From contig NZ_CP042906.1 of assembly GCF_008728855.1 (NCBI RefSeq), positions 3,771,570-3,835,569 of the forward strand: DNA of 64,000 nucleotides, written 5' to 3'. Positions 36,365-45,600 of the stretch are shown piece by piece. Made by a program: the position numbers and the translations under genes. The notes below the pieces were generated by a model that saw only the letters and a list, made by a program, of their open reading frames with translations, did not search any database and had not been told where the DNA came from. Each line of letters opens with the position of its first letter. The stretch's first letter is position 1. This DNA is from Hypericibacter terrae. Its GTDB lineage: Bacteria > Pseudomonadota > Alphaproteobacteria > Dongiales > Dongiaceae.

Positions 36365-37780
36365 ATGAACATCGCGGTCAATGCCCAGGGCCCTGCCCTG
36401 GAGGTCGTCTCTCCGGTCGACGGCAAGGTCTATGCGCGCCGCAGTTATTCCACCGGTGCGGCGATCGAGGCGGCGCTGGCCCGCGCCGAAGCCGCTTCGC
36501 GCGACTGGGCCCGCACCCCGCTCGAGGTCCGGGTGGCGCTGGTCGCGCGCTTCGGCCAGGAAATGATCAAGCGCGCGCCGCAGCTGGCCGAGACGCTGGC
36601 CTGGCAGATGGGCCGCCCGCTCTGGCAGGCCGACGAGACGCCGCGCCTGAAGCTGGTCGGAGAGCTGGCTTCGCAGGCCGCCGGTGCCGCCCTGGCCGAG
36701 GAAGGCTATCCCGCCGACCCCGGCATCCGCCGTTTCGTGCGCCGCGTGCCGCATGGCGTGACGCTCGCGATCTGCGCCTGGAACTACCCGGTCGCGATGA
36801 TGGGCTATCTGGTGACCGCCCCGCTGATCGCCGGCAATGTCGTGATCTTCAAGCATTCGCCGCAGACGCCGCTCACGGCGGAGATCGCGGCCGAGGCCTT
36901 CGCGGCCGCAGGCCTGCCCGAGGGCGTGTTCCAAGCGGTCCATATGACCCATCCCGATGCCGAGAAGGTGATCGGCTCGGGCCGGTTGCGCGCCGTCAAT
37001 TTCATCGGCTCGCTCGCCGGCGGCAGGCGTGTCCATGCGGCCGCGGCCGGGACTCTCACCCAAGTCCATCTCGAGCTCGGCGGCAAGGACCCGGCCTATA
37101 TCCGTGCCGATGCCGACATCGAGCGCGCCATTCCGCTCATGGTCGAGGGTTGCTATTCCAACGCCGGCCAGTCCTGCTGCTCGGTGGAGCGGATCTATGT
37201 CCACAAGTCGATCGCCAAACGGTTCACCGAGGCCTTCGTGGCCGAGGCGCAGAACGTGACCCTCGACCATCCGATCACCGGCAAGCAGCCCTATATCGGT
37301 CCCGTCGTCCGGGCAGTCGCGGCGGAGAACATCCGCAACCATGTGGCCGACGCCCTGGCCAAGGGCGCGAAACAGGCGCTTGCGACCGGCCGCAGCGCGG
37401 CACGCGATCTGGGGCCGGCCTATGTCGAGCCCGAAGTGCTGATCGACGTGAACCATTCGATGGCGGTCATGCGCGACGAGACCTTCGGGCCGGTGGCGGC
37501 GATCCAGGCCGTCAGCGGCGACGAGGAAGCGGTGAAGCTGATGAACGACACCGAATATGGCCTGACTGCAAGTGTGTGGACCGCCGACAGCGAGACCGGC
37601 GTGGCCTTGCTCGATCAGGTGGATGCAGGCACGGTCTATCTCAACCGATGCGACCATGCCGACCTCTATCTGCCCTGGGGCGGCTTGCGCAATTCGGGCA
37701 CCGGCCGGGTCAATGGCCGCGAGGGCATCCTGCAATCGACGGAGACCAAATCCTTCCATGTCCGCACCCGTTTTGTCTGA
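36365..37780 (+). CDS. Aldehyde dehydrogenase family protein
   Basis: A 471-residue NAD(P)-dependent aldehyde dehydrogenase. Seen: CAWNYPVAMMGYLVTAPLIA, FKHSPQTPLTAEIAAEAFAA, HLELGGKDPAYI (Glu base) and NAGQSCCSVERIYV with the catalytic Cys. CAGGAGC lies just before the ATG. It overlaps the next gene by 23 bases. In the PuuR-regulated putrescine pathway an aldehyde dehydrogenase oxidises the gamma-glutamylated aldehyde; the neighbouring ligase and amidohydrolase suggest a similar role here. Confidence 0.92.
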   Translation: MNIAVNAQGPALEVVSPVDGKVYARRSYSTGAAIEAALARAEAASRDWARTPLEVRVALVARFGQEMIKRAPQLAETLAWQMGRPLWQADETPRLKLVGELASQAAGAALAEEGYPADPGIRRFVRRVPHGVTLAICAWNYPVAMMGYLVTAPLIAGNVVIFKHSPQTPLTAEIAAEAFAAAGLPEGVFQAVHMTHPDAEKVIGSGRLRAVNFIGSLAGGRRVHAAAAGTLTQVHLELGGKDPAYIRADADIERAIPLMVEGCYSNAGQSCCSVERIYVHKSIAKRFTEAFVAEAQNVTLDHPITGKQPYIGPVVRAVAAENIRNHVADALAKGAKQALATGRSAARDLGPAYVEPEVLIDVNHSMAVMRDETFGPVAAIQAVSGDEEAVKLMNDTEYGLTASVWTADSETGVALLDQVDAGTVYLNRCDHADLYLPWGGLRNSGTGRVNGREGILQSTETKSFHVRTRFV

Positions 37781-38540
37781 GGCGGATACCGAAAGACTGG
37801 CGGCTTCATCGATCCGGACGATCGATGGCGACACGAAGCCCGGCATTCTCCTGATCTGTGAGCATGCCGGGCGGGTCGTTCCCGAGCCCTGGGCCGATCT
37901 CGGCCTGCCGCGATCGCTGCTCGACACGCATTTCGGCTGGGATGCCGGCGCGGGCGCCCTGACCGAAGCACTGGCGGAGCGGTTGAAGGCGCCAGCGGTG
38001 CTCGCGACCTATTCGCGGCTCTTTCTCGACATCAACCGCTTCGAGACCGATTGGGACGCGATGCGCCCCGACCTGGCCGGCATCCCGGTGCCGGCCAATC
38101 TCGACCCCGATCCGGCGGACCGCGCCTTGCGCGAACGCGTGGCGCGCCAGCCCTTCGACCAGTCGACGCTGGTGCAGATCGCCCGCTTTCGCGCGGGGGC
38201 GCGGCCGGCCATCGTCTCGATCCACAGCTTCACGCCCCTGGTGAGCGGCAAGCCGCGACTGACCGAGATCGGCGTGCTCTGGCGCGAGGCCTGCCGCATG
38301 GGTCCATCGGTGCTGGAATCGCTCCGCCGCGAAGGGCGCTACAGCATCGGCGACAACGATCCCTATGACTGGCGGCTGGTCGAGGGTTATACCCTGCGCC
38401 GCTACGCGCTCGACCGCGAGCTTCCCTGCCTCTATCTCGAGATCCGCAACGACCGGCTTGCGACCGCGCGCGGCGTCGACGAGATCGCCGACAGCCTGGC
38501 CCCCGCGCTGGCCGCCTGCGTCGCCGGGCTCCCGGCCTGA
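37758..38540 (+). CDS. N-formylglutamate amidohydrolase family protein
   Basis: A 260-residue metal-dependent amidohydrolase of the HutG-like family. The N-terminal core ILLICEHAGRVVPEPWADLG and the middle PAIVSIHSFTPLVSG, with His and Glu ligand candidates, are typical, as is DNDPYDWRLVEGYTLRRYAL. The start at 37758 overlaps the aldehyde dehydrogenase stop. In this setting it could release glutamate from a gamma-glutamylated or formylated product; that is inferred. Confidence 0.85.
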   Translation: MSAPVLSEADTERLAASSIRTIDGDTKPGILLICEHAGRVVPEPWADLGLPRSLLDTHFGWDAGAGALTEALAERLKAPAVLATYSRLFLDINRFETDWDAMRPDLAGIPVPANLDPDPADRALRERVARQPFDQSTLVQIARFRAGARPAIVSIHSFTPLVSGKPRLTEIGVLWREACRMGPSVLESLRREGRYSIGDNDPYDWRLVEGYTLRRYALDRELPCLYLEIRNDRLATARGVDEIADSLAPALAACVAGLPA

Positions 38541-38605
38541 AGCGGCTTCCGCGCTCGACGCGGCCATGGACAGGCTGCCGACCGCAACGCTAGCTTGGGG
38601 ATGGA

Positions 38606-38622
38606 TTTGCCAAATCGGAAAG
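38606..38622. promoter_or_regulatory. Candidate XRE-cupin operator, copy 2
   Basis: TTTGCC-AAATC-GGAAAG shares the full AAATC spacer with copy 1. It lies just downstream of an in-frame ATG (38601) of the regulator gene, so if it is the operator, translation more likely begins at the GTG at 38640. Fits autoregulation. Confidence 0.58.
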
Positions 38623-38639
38623 GGAGGCTTGCGTCACCC

Positions 38640-39233
38640 GTGCGTCGGCCCATCGTCCTCGCCAAGATTCGCGAAATTCGCAAGAGCAAAGGCCTGACTC
38701 TGGAGCAATTAAGCCAGGCCAGCGGTCTTTCGGTTTCGCAGCTTTCCAAAATCGAGAACGGGAAAGCGCGCCTCACCTTCGATACCGCGCTGATGCTCTC
38801 GGGGCTGCTCAAGGTGCCGGTCACGGCGTTCCTCTCTAGCCCGACCTCCGCCCCCGTCGCGCGGCGCTCGATCACGCGGGCCGGCGGCGGCATCGTCCAC
38901 AACACGCCCGGCATGAAGTTCGAGGTGCTGTGCAGCGATTTTCGCGAAAAGCGCAATGTTTTCTGGCGTGTGGTGGTCACGGCCAAGACCGTCGAGGAGG
39001 CCGGCGGCTGGCGCCATCATCCGGGCGAGGAATTCCTCTTCGTGCTGGAAGGGACGCTCGAGATCCACACCGAGCATTACGAGCCGGTCCGGCTCAAGCC
39101 CGGCGACAGCATCCTGTTCGACGCCAACATGCCCCACTCCTATGTCTCGCAGGGCAAGCGTGATGCGGTGGTGCTGATGTCCAACACCGTGCCGGCCGAC
39201 GGCGAGCCGCCGGCGGTGGTGACGCACCGCTGA
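38640..39233 (+). CDS. XRE-cupin transcriptional regulator (PuuR-like)
   Basis: An N-terminal helix-turn-helix (LAKIREIRKSKGLTLEQLSQ, ASGLSVSQLSKIENGKARLT) is joined to a C-terminal cupin (HHPGEEFLFVLEGTLEIHTE, LKPGDSILFDANMPHSYVSQ), the PuuR architecture. The start is uncertain: ATG at 38601 lacks a ribosome site and would overlap the presumed operator, whereas the GTG at 38640 has AGGGAGG 12 bases upstream. Probably senses an amine or a gamma-glutamyl intermediate through the cupin and represses its own, the dehydrogenase and the transporter units. Confidence 0.88.
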   Translation: MRRPIVLAKIREIRKSKGLTLEQLSQASGLSVSQLSKIENGKARLTFDTALMLSGLLKVPVTAFLSSPTSAPVARRSITRAGGGIVHNTPGMKFEVLCSDFREKRNVFWRVVVTAKTVEEAGGWRHHPGEEFLFVLEGTLEIHTEHYEPVRLKPGDSILFDANMPHSYVSQGKRDAVVLMSNTVPADGEPPAVVTHR

Positions 39234-39265
39234 CCGCTCCCGCCCGGGCCGGCTGAACCGGTGGT

Positions 39266-39282
39266 TTTTCCAAAAAAGAAAA
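39266..39282. promoter_or_regulatory. Candidate XRE-cupin operator, copy 3
   Basis: TTTTCC-AAAAA-AGAAAA has the same left half-site and spacing as copies 1 and 2, with an imperfect right half. It lies 61 bp upstream of the livG start of cassette 3, so transporter and ligase genes would share control with the dehydrogenase. Confidence 0.5.
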
Positions 39283-39342
39283 TCACCTTGCGGATCGGAA
39301 AAGCGGCTCCTACCATCGCCTCGCGGAAAGGGTTGGCGCAGG

Positions 39343-40062
39343 GTGCTTTCGGTCCAGGGTGTCAGCAAGAGTTTCGGGGGCGTACATGCGCTGCGCGACG
39401 TCACGGTCGCCTGCGGCGCGGCCGAGATTCTGGGCCTGATCGGACCCAACGGAGCCGGCAAATCGACCCTGGTCAATGCCATCAGCGGCGTGCTGCGCCC
39501 CAGCCGGGGAAGCATTTCGCTGGGCGACGAGGATCTGACCGGCCGCGGGCCCGAACATGCCGCGCGCCAGGGCGTCGGCCGCACCTTCCAGAACCTGCGC
39601 CTGTTCCCCTTCATGACCGCGCGCCAGAACGTGGAGGTCGCCCATATCACCTGTCGGCGCCATCGCCCCGAGACCGCCGCGGCAATCGATGTGGATGCGC
39701 TGATGGCGGAATATGGCCTGGACGTGGTCGCCGAGCGGCCGGCCGGCACCCTTCCCTACGGCCAGCAGCGCCGGCTCGAGATCGTCCGCGCGCTGGCGCT
39801 GGGCCCGCGGCTGCTGCTGCTCGACGAGCCGGCGGCGGGCCTCAACGACTATGAGTCCGAGGAGCTGGCCCATGCGGTCCAGCGCATCCGCGACCGCACG
39901 CAAGCCGCCCTCATCGTGATCGACCACGATCTGCGCTTCATCATGTCGGTCTGCGACCGCATCTGCGTGCTCGACATGGGCGAGGTGGTCGCGATCGACG
40001 TACCGGGTGCGATCCGCGCCAATCCGAAGGTGATCGATATCTATCTCGGCCAGATGAACTGA
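39343..40062 (+). CDS. livG: LIV-type ABC transporter ATPase LivG (cassette 3)
   Basis: A 239-residue ATPase starting with GTG (LSVQGVSKSFGGVHALRD). Walker A is GPNGAGKSTLVNAI, the LivG insertion is RQGVGRTFQNLRLFPFMTAR, the degenerate signature LPYGQQRRLEIVRA and Walker B LLLLDEPAAGLNDYE are present, and the switch His is in LIVIDHDLRFIM. First gene of cassette 3, behind operator copy 3. An ATPase gene ahead of the binding-protein gene is an uncommon order. Confidence 0.92.
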   Translation: MLSVQGVSKSFGGVHALRDVTVACGAAEILGLIGPNGAGKSTLVNAISGVLRPSRGSISLGDEDLTGRGPEHAARQGVGRTFQNLRLFPFMTARQNVEVAHITCRRHRPETAAAIDVDALMAEYGLDVVAERPAGTLPYGQQRRLEIVRALALGPRLLLLDEPAAGLNDYESEELAHAVQRIRDRTQAALIVIDHDLRFIMSVCDRICVLDMGEVVAIDVPGAIRANPKVIDIYLGQMN

Positions 40063-40138
40063 AGGTCCGGCCGATATCCGAGCGTGACGAACAGACTTCG
40101 AACAAAGCAAAACATCTGGGAACTGGGAGGATGAATTC

Positions 40139-41305
40139 ATGAAAGCGGTAAGACTCATGCCGGCGGCCGCGCTGGCGATCCTGGCGGCGGGCTTCGGCGC
40201 GGCGCCCGCCTCGGCGGACAACACGGTCAAGATCGGCGTCGCCGTCGCCTTGACGGGCCCTCTGGCGCCCTACGAGGAGACCGAGGGCGCCCGCTGCATG
40301 GCGGACAAGCTCAACAAGGCGGCCGGTCCCAACGATCCCAAGATCGAGGTGCTGACCGCCGACAACCGCTCAGACGCGCAGCTCTCCGTGTCGCTGGGCC
40401 AGAAATTCCTCGATGACGGCGACCAGGTCATCGCCGGCCTGCCTTTCCCCGACGCGCTGATCCCGATGACCACCATGGCCAAGAGCTATGGCGTGACGGT
40501 CTTCTCCGCGCCGAACACGCAGGTCGAGATGCAGGAGCTCGATACCGACAACTTCATCGCCGGTGCCGTGCCCGATCCGATCAATGCCGCGGCCACCGCG
40601 GCGGTGGTCTATGCCAAGGGCGGCCGCAATGCCGTGCTGCTGACCTCGGAGGATGCCGGCTCCTGGTCGGCCAAGCTGCCGGAATGGTTCGGCGAGGCCT
40701 TCACCGCCTGGGGCGGCAAGGTGCTGGGCAAGTTCAATTACAGCTTCGGCATCACCGACTGGTCGCCGCAGATCGCCAGCATCAAGGCGCTGCCCGAGAA
40801 GCCGGACGTGGTCCATGTCTGCGGCGTGCTGCCGGATGTCGGCATCCTGATCCGTCAGCTCCGCGCCAACGGTTATGACGGCTGGGTCGTCGGCTGCGAC
40901 GGCTTCGACGATCCCTCGCTCGAATCCACCGTCGGCAAGCCGGAAGACCTGGACAAGGTCATCTTCGCGACGCACGGCCTCGTCGGCATGGGCGGCCCGA
41001 TCGATACCTTCCTCGCCCAGTGTAAGGCCGACGGCTTCAAGGTCAACGGCATCTTCGACGCGCTCGGCGCCGACATGGTGATGGTCGTCGCGGGCGCCGC
41101 CAAGAAGGCGGGCAGCACCGATCCGGTGAAGCTGCGGGAGGCGATGCGCGCCGAAGGCGGCTATCCGGGCCTCACCGCCCCGACCATCTCCTTCTTCGAG
41201 CATAAGAGCTATCCGGTGAAGACGGTGCCGGTGATCGGCTTCGAGAACGGCAAGCGCGTGCTGCTGACCGACGCGATGCCGACCAAGATCCCCTACCTGA
41301 AGTGA
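40139..41305 (+). CDS. ABC transporter substrate-binding protein (cassette 3)
   Basis: A 388-residue LivK-type protein with a Sec signal peptide (MPAAALAILAAGFGAAPASA). The mature start VKIGVAVALTGPLAPYEETE and the later DDGDQVIAGLPFPDALIPMT, DIGILIRQ-like PDVGILIRQLRANG and GCDGFDDPSLEST follow the family. GGGAGGA lies about eight bases before the ATG. The context with a glutamine-synthetase-like ligase suggests an amine or amino acid ligand. Confidence 0.9.
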   Translation: MKAVRLMPAAALAILAAGFGAAPASADNTVKIGVAVALTGPLAPYEETEGARCMADKLNKAAGPNDPKIEVLTADNRSDAQLSVSLGQKFLDDGDQVIAGLPFPDALIPMTTMAKSYGVTVFSAPNTQVEMQELDTDNFIAGAVPDPINAAATAAVVYAKGGRNAVLLTSEDAGSWSAKLPEWFGEAFTAWGGKVLGKFNYSFGITDWSPQIASIKALPEKPDVVHVCGVLPDVGILIRQLRANGYDGWVVGCDGFDDPSLESTVGKPEDLDKVIFATHGLVGMGGPIDTFLAQCKADGFKVNGIFDALGADMVMVVAGAAKKAGSTDPVKLREAMRAEGGYPGLTAPTISFFEHKSYPVKTVPVIGFENGKRVLLTDAMPTKIPYLK

Positions 41306-41392
41306 CGGTTCGGCAGGCCGGCGGCGGGTGCTGACAACAGCGCCTGCCTGCCGGCCCGCCTTTCCCTCGCCTCAGGCTCCGTCCGAGCGCCC

Positions 41393-42094
41393 ATGCTATC
41401 CGTCGAAAGTCTTTCGGTCCGTTACGGCGCCATCCGCGCCCTGCATGGCGCCTCCATCCGGGTGGGCGCGGGCGAGTTCGTCGCCCTGTTGGGACCCAAC
41501 GGCGCCGGCAAAACCTCGCTCATTTCCGGCATTGCCGGCCTTGTCGCCGCCGAGGGCAGCGTCGTCTTCAAGGACAAGCAGATCGTCCGCCTGCCGACGG
41601 AGGATCGCGTGCGGCGCGGCCTCTCCATGACGCCCGAGGGCCGGCATGTCTTCGCCAACCTGACGGTCGCCGAGAATCTCCGGCTGGGCGCCGCGATCCA
41701 GACCGACCGCGCCGCCTTCGCCGCCGACCTCGACAAATATCTGACGCTGTTTCCGATCCTGAAGAGCCGCTACAACCAGCTGGCCGGGACGCTGTCCGGC
41801 GGCGAGCAGCAGATGCTGGCGATCGCGCGCTCGATGATGTCGCGCCCCAGCCTCCTGATGCTGGACGAGCCGTCGCTCGGCCTGGCGCCGCGGATCGTGG
41901 CGCAGATCTTCGACTATATCGCCATCCTCAAGGCCGAAGGCGTGACCCTGCTGGTGGTCGAGCAGAACGTGATGCAGGCGCTGAAGATCGCGGACCGTGC
42001 CTATGTGATCAGCTCCGGCGTGATCCGCCATGAGGGGCCGGCGCAGGAGCTGCGCGAGGACCCGCGCCTGATCGACCTCTATCTGGGCGGGTGA
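41393..42094 (+). CDS. livF: LIV-type ABC transporter ATPase LivF (cassette 3)
   Basis: A 233-residue ATPase: Walker A GPNGAGKTSLISGI, signature LSGGEQQMLAIARS, Walker B LLMLDEPSLGLAPRI and the LivF-type VEQNVMQAL. It overlaps livH by four bases. No other peculiarity. Confidence 0.92.
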   Translation: MLSVESLSVRYGAIRALHGASIRVGAGEFVALLGPNGAGKTSLISGIAGLVAAEGSVVFKDKQIVRLPTEDRVRRGLSMTPEGRHVFANLTVAENLRLGAAIQTDRAAFAADLDKYLTLFPILKSRYNQLAGTLSGGEQQMLAIARSMMSRPSLLMLDEPSLGLAPRIVAQIFDYIAILKAEGVTLLVVEQNVMQALKIADRAYVISSGVIRHEGPAQELREDPRLIDLYLGG

Positions 42095-43002
42095 AGCGGA
42101 AGATGGATTACGCGGTCCAGCAATTCGTCAATGCCCTCGCCTTCGGCGCCGAATACGCGCTGATCGCGCTAGGGCTGGCGCTGGTCTATTCGATCATGAA
42201 CCTGATGAATTTCGCCCATGGCGAGATCATCGCCTCGGCCGGCTACAGCATGTATCTGGCGATCCTGATCGGCTTCGATTCCCCCTGGCTGGTGGCGCCG
42301 GTCGCCATCATCGCCGGCGCCGTCACCGCCATGCTGTTCGAGCGCATCGCCTTCCGGCCGGTGCGCCATGCCCCCGCCACCACCGGGCTCCTCACCGCCT
42401 TCGGCGTCAGCATCGTGGTGCAGAATCTCTTCACCCTGCTGGTCTCGCCGCGCCCGCGCGCCGTTCCGGCTCTCACCAGCCTCAACCAGACCATCTTCAT
42501 CGGACCCTATGCGATCTCCTCGCTGCAGCTCCTCGAGCTGGTCACAGTGGCGATCGCCATCACCGGCCTGGTCCTGTTCCTCAAGCGCTCGACCCTCGGG
42601 CTCGCGATCCGCGCCGCCACCCGCGAATTCTCGACCGTGCGCCTGATGGGCGTGCGCGCCAACCGCGTGATCGCCACTGCCTTCGCGCTCTCAGGTTTGC
42701 TCGCCGGCATCGCCGCGATCTTCATGGTGGCGCGGCGCGGCAGCGTCGATCCCGATTTCGGCTTCCAGCCGGTGATCAAGGCCTTCGTGGCCTGCGTGCT
42801 CGGCGGCTTCGGTTCGCTCGGCGGCGCCGTCTTCGGCGGCATGCTGCTGGGCTTCCTCGATGTCGCCATCGTCATGTTGCTGCCGCAAGACATGGGCGGC
42901 CTCAGCGACGCCATCACCTACTCGATCATCGCGGCCCTGCTGGTCTGGCGGCCCGACGGGCTGCTGACGCGCCGGATCGAGCTCGGCGACAAGGAGATCT
43001 GA
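42091..43002 (+). CDS. livH: LIV-type ABC transporter permease LivH (cassette 3)
   Basis: A 303-residue permease with LALVYSIMNLMNFAHGEIIA, coupling loop GLAIRAATREFSTVRLMGVR and glycine-rich CVLGGFGSLGGAVFGGMLLG. The GTG at 42091 overlaps the livF stop; an ATG at 42103 (MDYAVQQFVNALAFG) is an equally good start. Confidence 0.92.
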   Translation: MKRKMDYAVQQFVNALAFGAEYALIALGLALVYSIMNLMNFAHGEIIASAGYSMYLAILIGFDSPWLVAPVAIIAGAVTAMLFERIAFRPVRHAPATTGLLTAFGVSIVVQNLFTLLVSPRPRAVPALTSLNQTIFIGPYAISSLQLLELVTVAIAITGLVLFLKRSTLGLAIRAATREFSTVRLMGVRANRVIATAFALSGLLAGIAAIFMVARRGSVDPDFGFQPVIKAFVACVLGGFGSLGGAVFGGMLLGFLDVAIVMLLPQDMGGLSDAITYSIIAALLVWRPDGLLTRRIELGDKEI

Positions 43003-43024
43003 TGGCCATGGGAATCTCGATGCG

Positions 43025-44179
43025 ATGACGACGGCCGTTCCCGAACCCGCCGCTCCGATGGCCGCCGCCGCCAGGCCCGCGGCCGGGAAGGCGCTGCTGC
43101 GCTCGCTGGCCGGCGGCCTCCTGACCGCGGTGCCGATCGTCGTCATCGGCCTCCTGATCCTGGAGTTCGCGCCGGCCTATCTCGTCCGCATCACCTTCGC
43201 GGCCTATGTCAATCTGCTCATCGTCCTGGGTCTGCAGATCTTCATGGGCAATTCCATGGTCGCCAATCTGGGCCAGGGCGCCTTCGTCGGCATCGGCGCC
43301 TATACGGTGGCGATCCTGGCGACGCCGATCGCGATGAAGAAGATGTCGATCCCCAACGCGCCCTTCGGCCTTTCCCATGTCGCGATCGACCCGCTGCTGG
43401 CGGCGGGCGCCGGGCTCGGCATCGCCGGCATCGTCGCGTTCCTGACCGGCATCGTGGTGGCGCGGGTCTCGGGCGAGGCGGCGACCATCCTCACCTTCAG
43501 CCTCCTGATGATCGTCCACTCGGTCTTCATCCATTGGACCGACCTGTTCAAGGGTGCCCAGGCCTTCTTCGGCATCCCCCAGGTGGTCAATCTGCAGATC
43601 GCGGTGGCGCTTTCGGTCGTCGGGATCGTACTGGCGCGGCTCTTCAAGGACAGCCGGGTGGGCCTGCAGCTGCGCGCCAGCGCGGAGAGCCTGCTGGCCG
43701 CGCGCGCCTTCGGCGTCGATGTGGTGCGGCTGCGCCTGATCGCCTGGGTGGTCGGCGCCATGTTCTGCGCGACAGGCGGCGTCCTCTACGCCTATTTCAT
43801 GGGCACCATCAATGCCCGCGCCTTCCATTTCGAGCTGGTGCTGACCACGCTCGCCATGCTGATCCTCGGCGGCCTGCGGACGGTCTCTGGTGCCGTCTTC
43901 GGCTGCGTGCTGCTCTCGACCGTGCTCGAGGTCATCCGCACGCTGGAGAACGGCGTCACCATTGGCAATTGGCAGACCCCGCCTTTGCTCGGCCTCTCCG
44001 GCCTCGCCATGGGCGGCGTCATCGTGTTCAGTATGATCTTCCGTCCCAAGGGCATGATTTCCCGCCTCGAGTTCGACGAGCTGCTGCGGCAATGGTTCGG
44101 CCGCCGGACTTCCGTCGAGGCGGCTTCCGGATCGCAAGGCGATCCCGGCGACCAGAACGATGCGAGCAAGGCGAGGTAG
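43025..44179 (+). CDS. livM: LIV-type ABC transporter permease LivM (cassette 3)
   Basis: A 384-residue permease. An Ala/Pro-rich cytoplasmic N-terminus precedes the membrane part with FMGNSMVANLGQGAFVGIGA, the coupling loop RVGLQLRASAESLLAARAFG and VIVFSMIFRPKGMISRLEFD. The C-terminal tail is longer than usual and hydrophilic. Ends three bases before the ligase gene. Confidence 0.92.
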   Translation: MTTAVPEPAAPMAAAARPAAGKALLRSLAGGLLTAVPIVVIGLLILEFAPAYLVRITFAAYVNLLIVLGLQIFMGNSMVANLGQGAFVGIGAYTVAILATPIAMKKMSIPNAPFGLSHVAIDPLLAAGAGLGIAGIVAFLTGIVVARVSGEAATILTFSLLMIVHSVFIHWTDLFKGAQAFFGIPQVVNLQIAVALSVVGIVLARLFKDSRVGLQLRASAESLLAARAFGVDVVRLRLIAWVVGAMFCATGGVLYAYFMGTINARAFHFELVLTTLAMLILGGLRTVSGAVFGCVLLSTVLEVIRTLENGVTIGNWQTPPLLGLSGLAMGGVIVFSMIFRPKGMISRLEFDELLRQWFGRRTSVEAASGSQGDPGDQNDASKAR

Positions 44180-44182
44180 GAT

Positions 44183-45586
44183 ATGACGACGGATTTCGAG
44201 AACGCGGTTTCGGCGCGCAAGGCGCGGCTTCAGGAACTCCAGCGCGAACTCGCGGAGAAGGGCGCCCGCTTCATCCATGTGCATATGCCGGAGATCAACG
44301 GCGTCTATCGCAGCAAGACCACGCCCTTCAAACTCTCCTATAACGGCGACGCGCTGAACGCGATTCTCTACTGCGTCGCCCATAGCGACGGCAATCCGCT
44401 GCCGGTGCCGGTCTTCGGCGGCCCGATCAGCAACGACGACAATGGCTATCCCAACATCATGGCACTGCCCGACCCGGCAAGCGTGCGCCATCACGGCTGG
44501 GATCCGCGCTTCGCCTCGGTGATCCTCAACTCCTTCATGCTGGACGGACGGCGCTGCGGGCTCGACCCGCGGGCCATACTGCAGGCGCAGGAGGATCGCT
44601 CGCGCAAGCTGGGATACGAGCCGATCTTCGCGCTCGAATACGAGTTCGGCATCTTCCATGCCGATCACGACCTGATGCGCGCCGGGCGCTATCGCGAGCT
44701 CAAACCCTGGGGCCATTCCTTCGTCAACTACGACCTGGTCCGCAGCGGCGACTACCAGTCCTTCATGGCCGAATTCATCGACCGTCTGGCCAGCCTCAAT
44801 ATCGGCGTGGCCTCGGTCGTGACCGAATATGGCTATGGCATGTACGAGTTCGCGCTGGCGCCGAAGCCGGCGCTCGAGGCTGCCGACGACGCGATGCGGG
44901 CCAAGCTGCACTTACGCGAGCTCTGTGCCGAGCGCGGCATGGTCGCGACCTTCATGACCCGCTTCCAGACCCCTGGCCGCGAGAGCGCCTGCGGCGGCCA
45001 TCACCATCAGAGCCTCTGGCGCGACGGCAAGAACAGCTTCGCCGCCGGCGCCAACAAGCTCTCCGAGGTGGCGCAGCATTATCTGGCGGGCCTCCTGGCA
45101 AGGCTGCCGGAATCGCATCTGTTGTTCCGGCCCACGGTCAATTCCTACCGCCGGCTCGATCGCGGTGCCTGGTCGCCGGAGGATGCGTCCTGGGGCTACG
45201 AGAACCGCACCGCGGCCGTGCGCGCCATTACCACGCCGGTGGCCGATGCCGCGCGCTTCGAGCATCGCGTACCGGGTGCCGACATCAATCCCTATCTCTC
45301 GATCGCGGCGATGCTCGCGGCCGGACTCGACGGTGTCGAGGAGAAGATGGCGCTGGAACCGGCCGCACCCGGCAATCCCGGTGTGCTCAACCGGCCGGGT
45401 CTGTCGCGCACCCTGAAAGGCTCGATCGAGAGCTTCACCGGATCCGCCTTCATCGACCGCGTCTTCGGAGCGGAGTTCAAGGCGCATTACGCGCTGAGCC
45501 GTCAGGCCGAGCTCGACGCTTTCGACAGCTGGATGGCCGCCCAGATCACGGACTTCGAGTTCCAGCGCTACTTCATCGGGACTTGA
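44183..45586 (+). CDS. Glutamine synthetase family protein (gamma-glutamyl ligase-like)
   Basis: A 467-residue enzyme of the GS fold, probably joining glutamate to an amine with ATP, as PuuA does with putrescine. Seen: the GS beta-grasp start, ALEYEFGIFHADHDLMRAG, VVTEYGYGMYEFALAPKPAL, the ATP-loop region ACGGHHHQSLWRDGKNSF, FRPTVNSYRRLDRGAWSPED and the end EFQRYFIGT. It follows livM by three bases and presumably acts on the imported compound. True glutamine synthetase activity is unlikely given the context and sequence divergence. Ends before a hairpin terminator. Confidence 0.88.
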   Translation: MTTDFENAVSARKARLQELQRELAEKGARFIHVHMPEINGVYRSKTTPFKLSYNGDALNAILYCVAHSDGNPLPVPVFGGPISNDDNGYPNIMALPDPASVRHHGWDPRFASVILNSFMLDGRRCGLDPRAILQAQEDRSRKLGYEPIFALEYEFGIFHADHDLMRAGRYRELKPWGHSFVNYDLVRSGDYQSFMAEFIDRLASLNIGVASVVTEYGYGMYEFALAPKPALEAADDAMRAKLHLRELCAERGMVATFMTRFQTPGRESACGGHHHQSLWRDGKNSFAAGANKLSEVAQHYLAGLLARLPESHLLFRPTVNSYRRLDRGAWSPEDASWGYENRTAAVRAITTPVADAARFEHRVPGADINPYLSIAAMLAAGLDGVEEKMALEPAAPGNPGVLNRPGLSRTLKGSIESFTGSAFIDRVFGAEFKAHYALSRQAELDAFDSWMAAQITDFEFQRYFIGT

Positions 45587-45600
45587 TGCGCAGCAACCTC

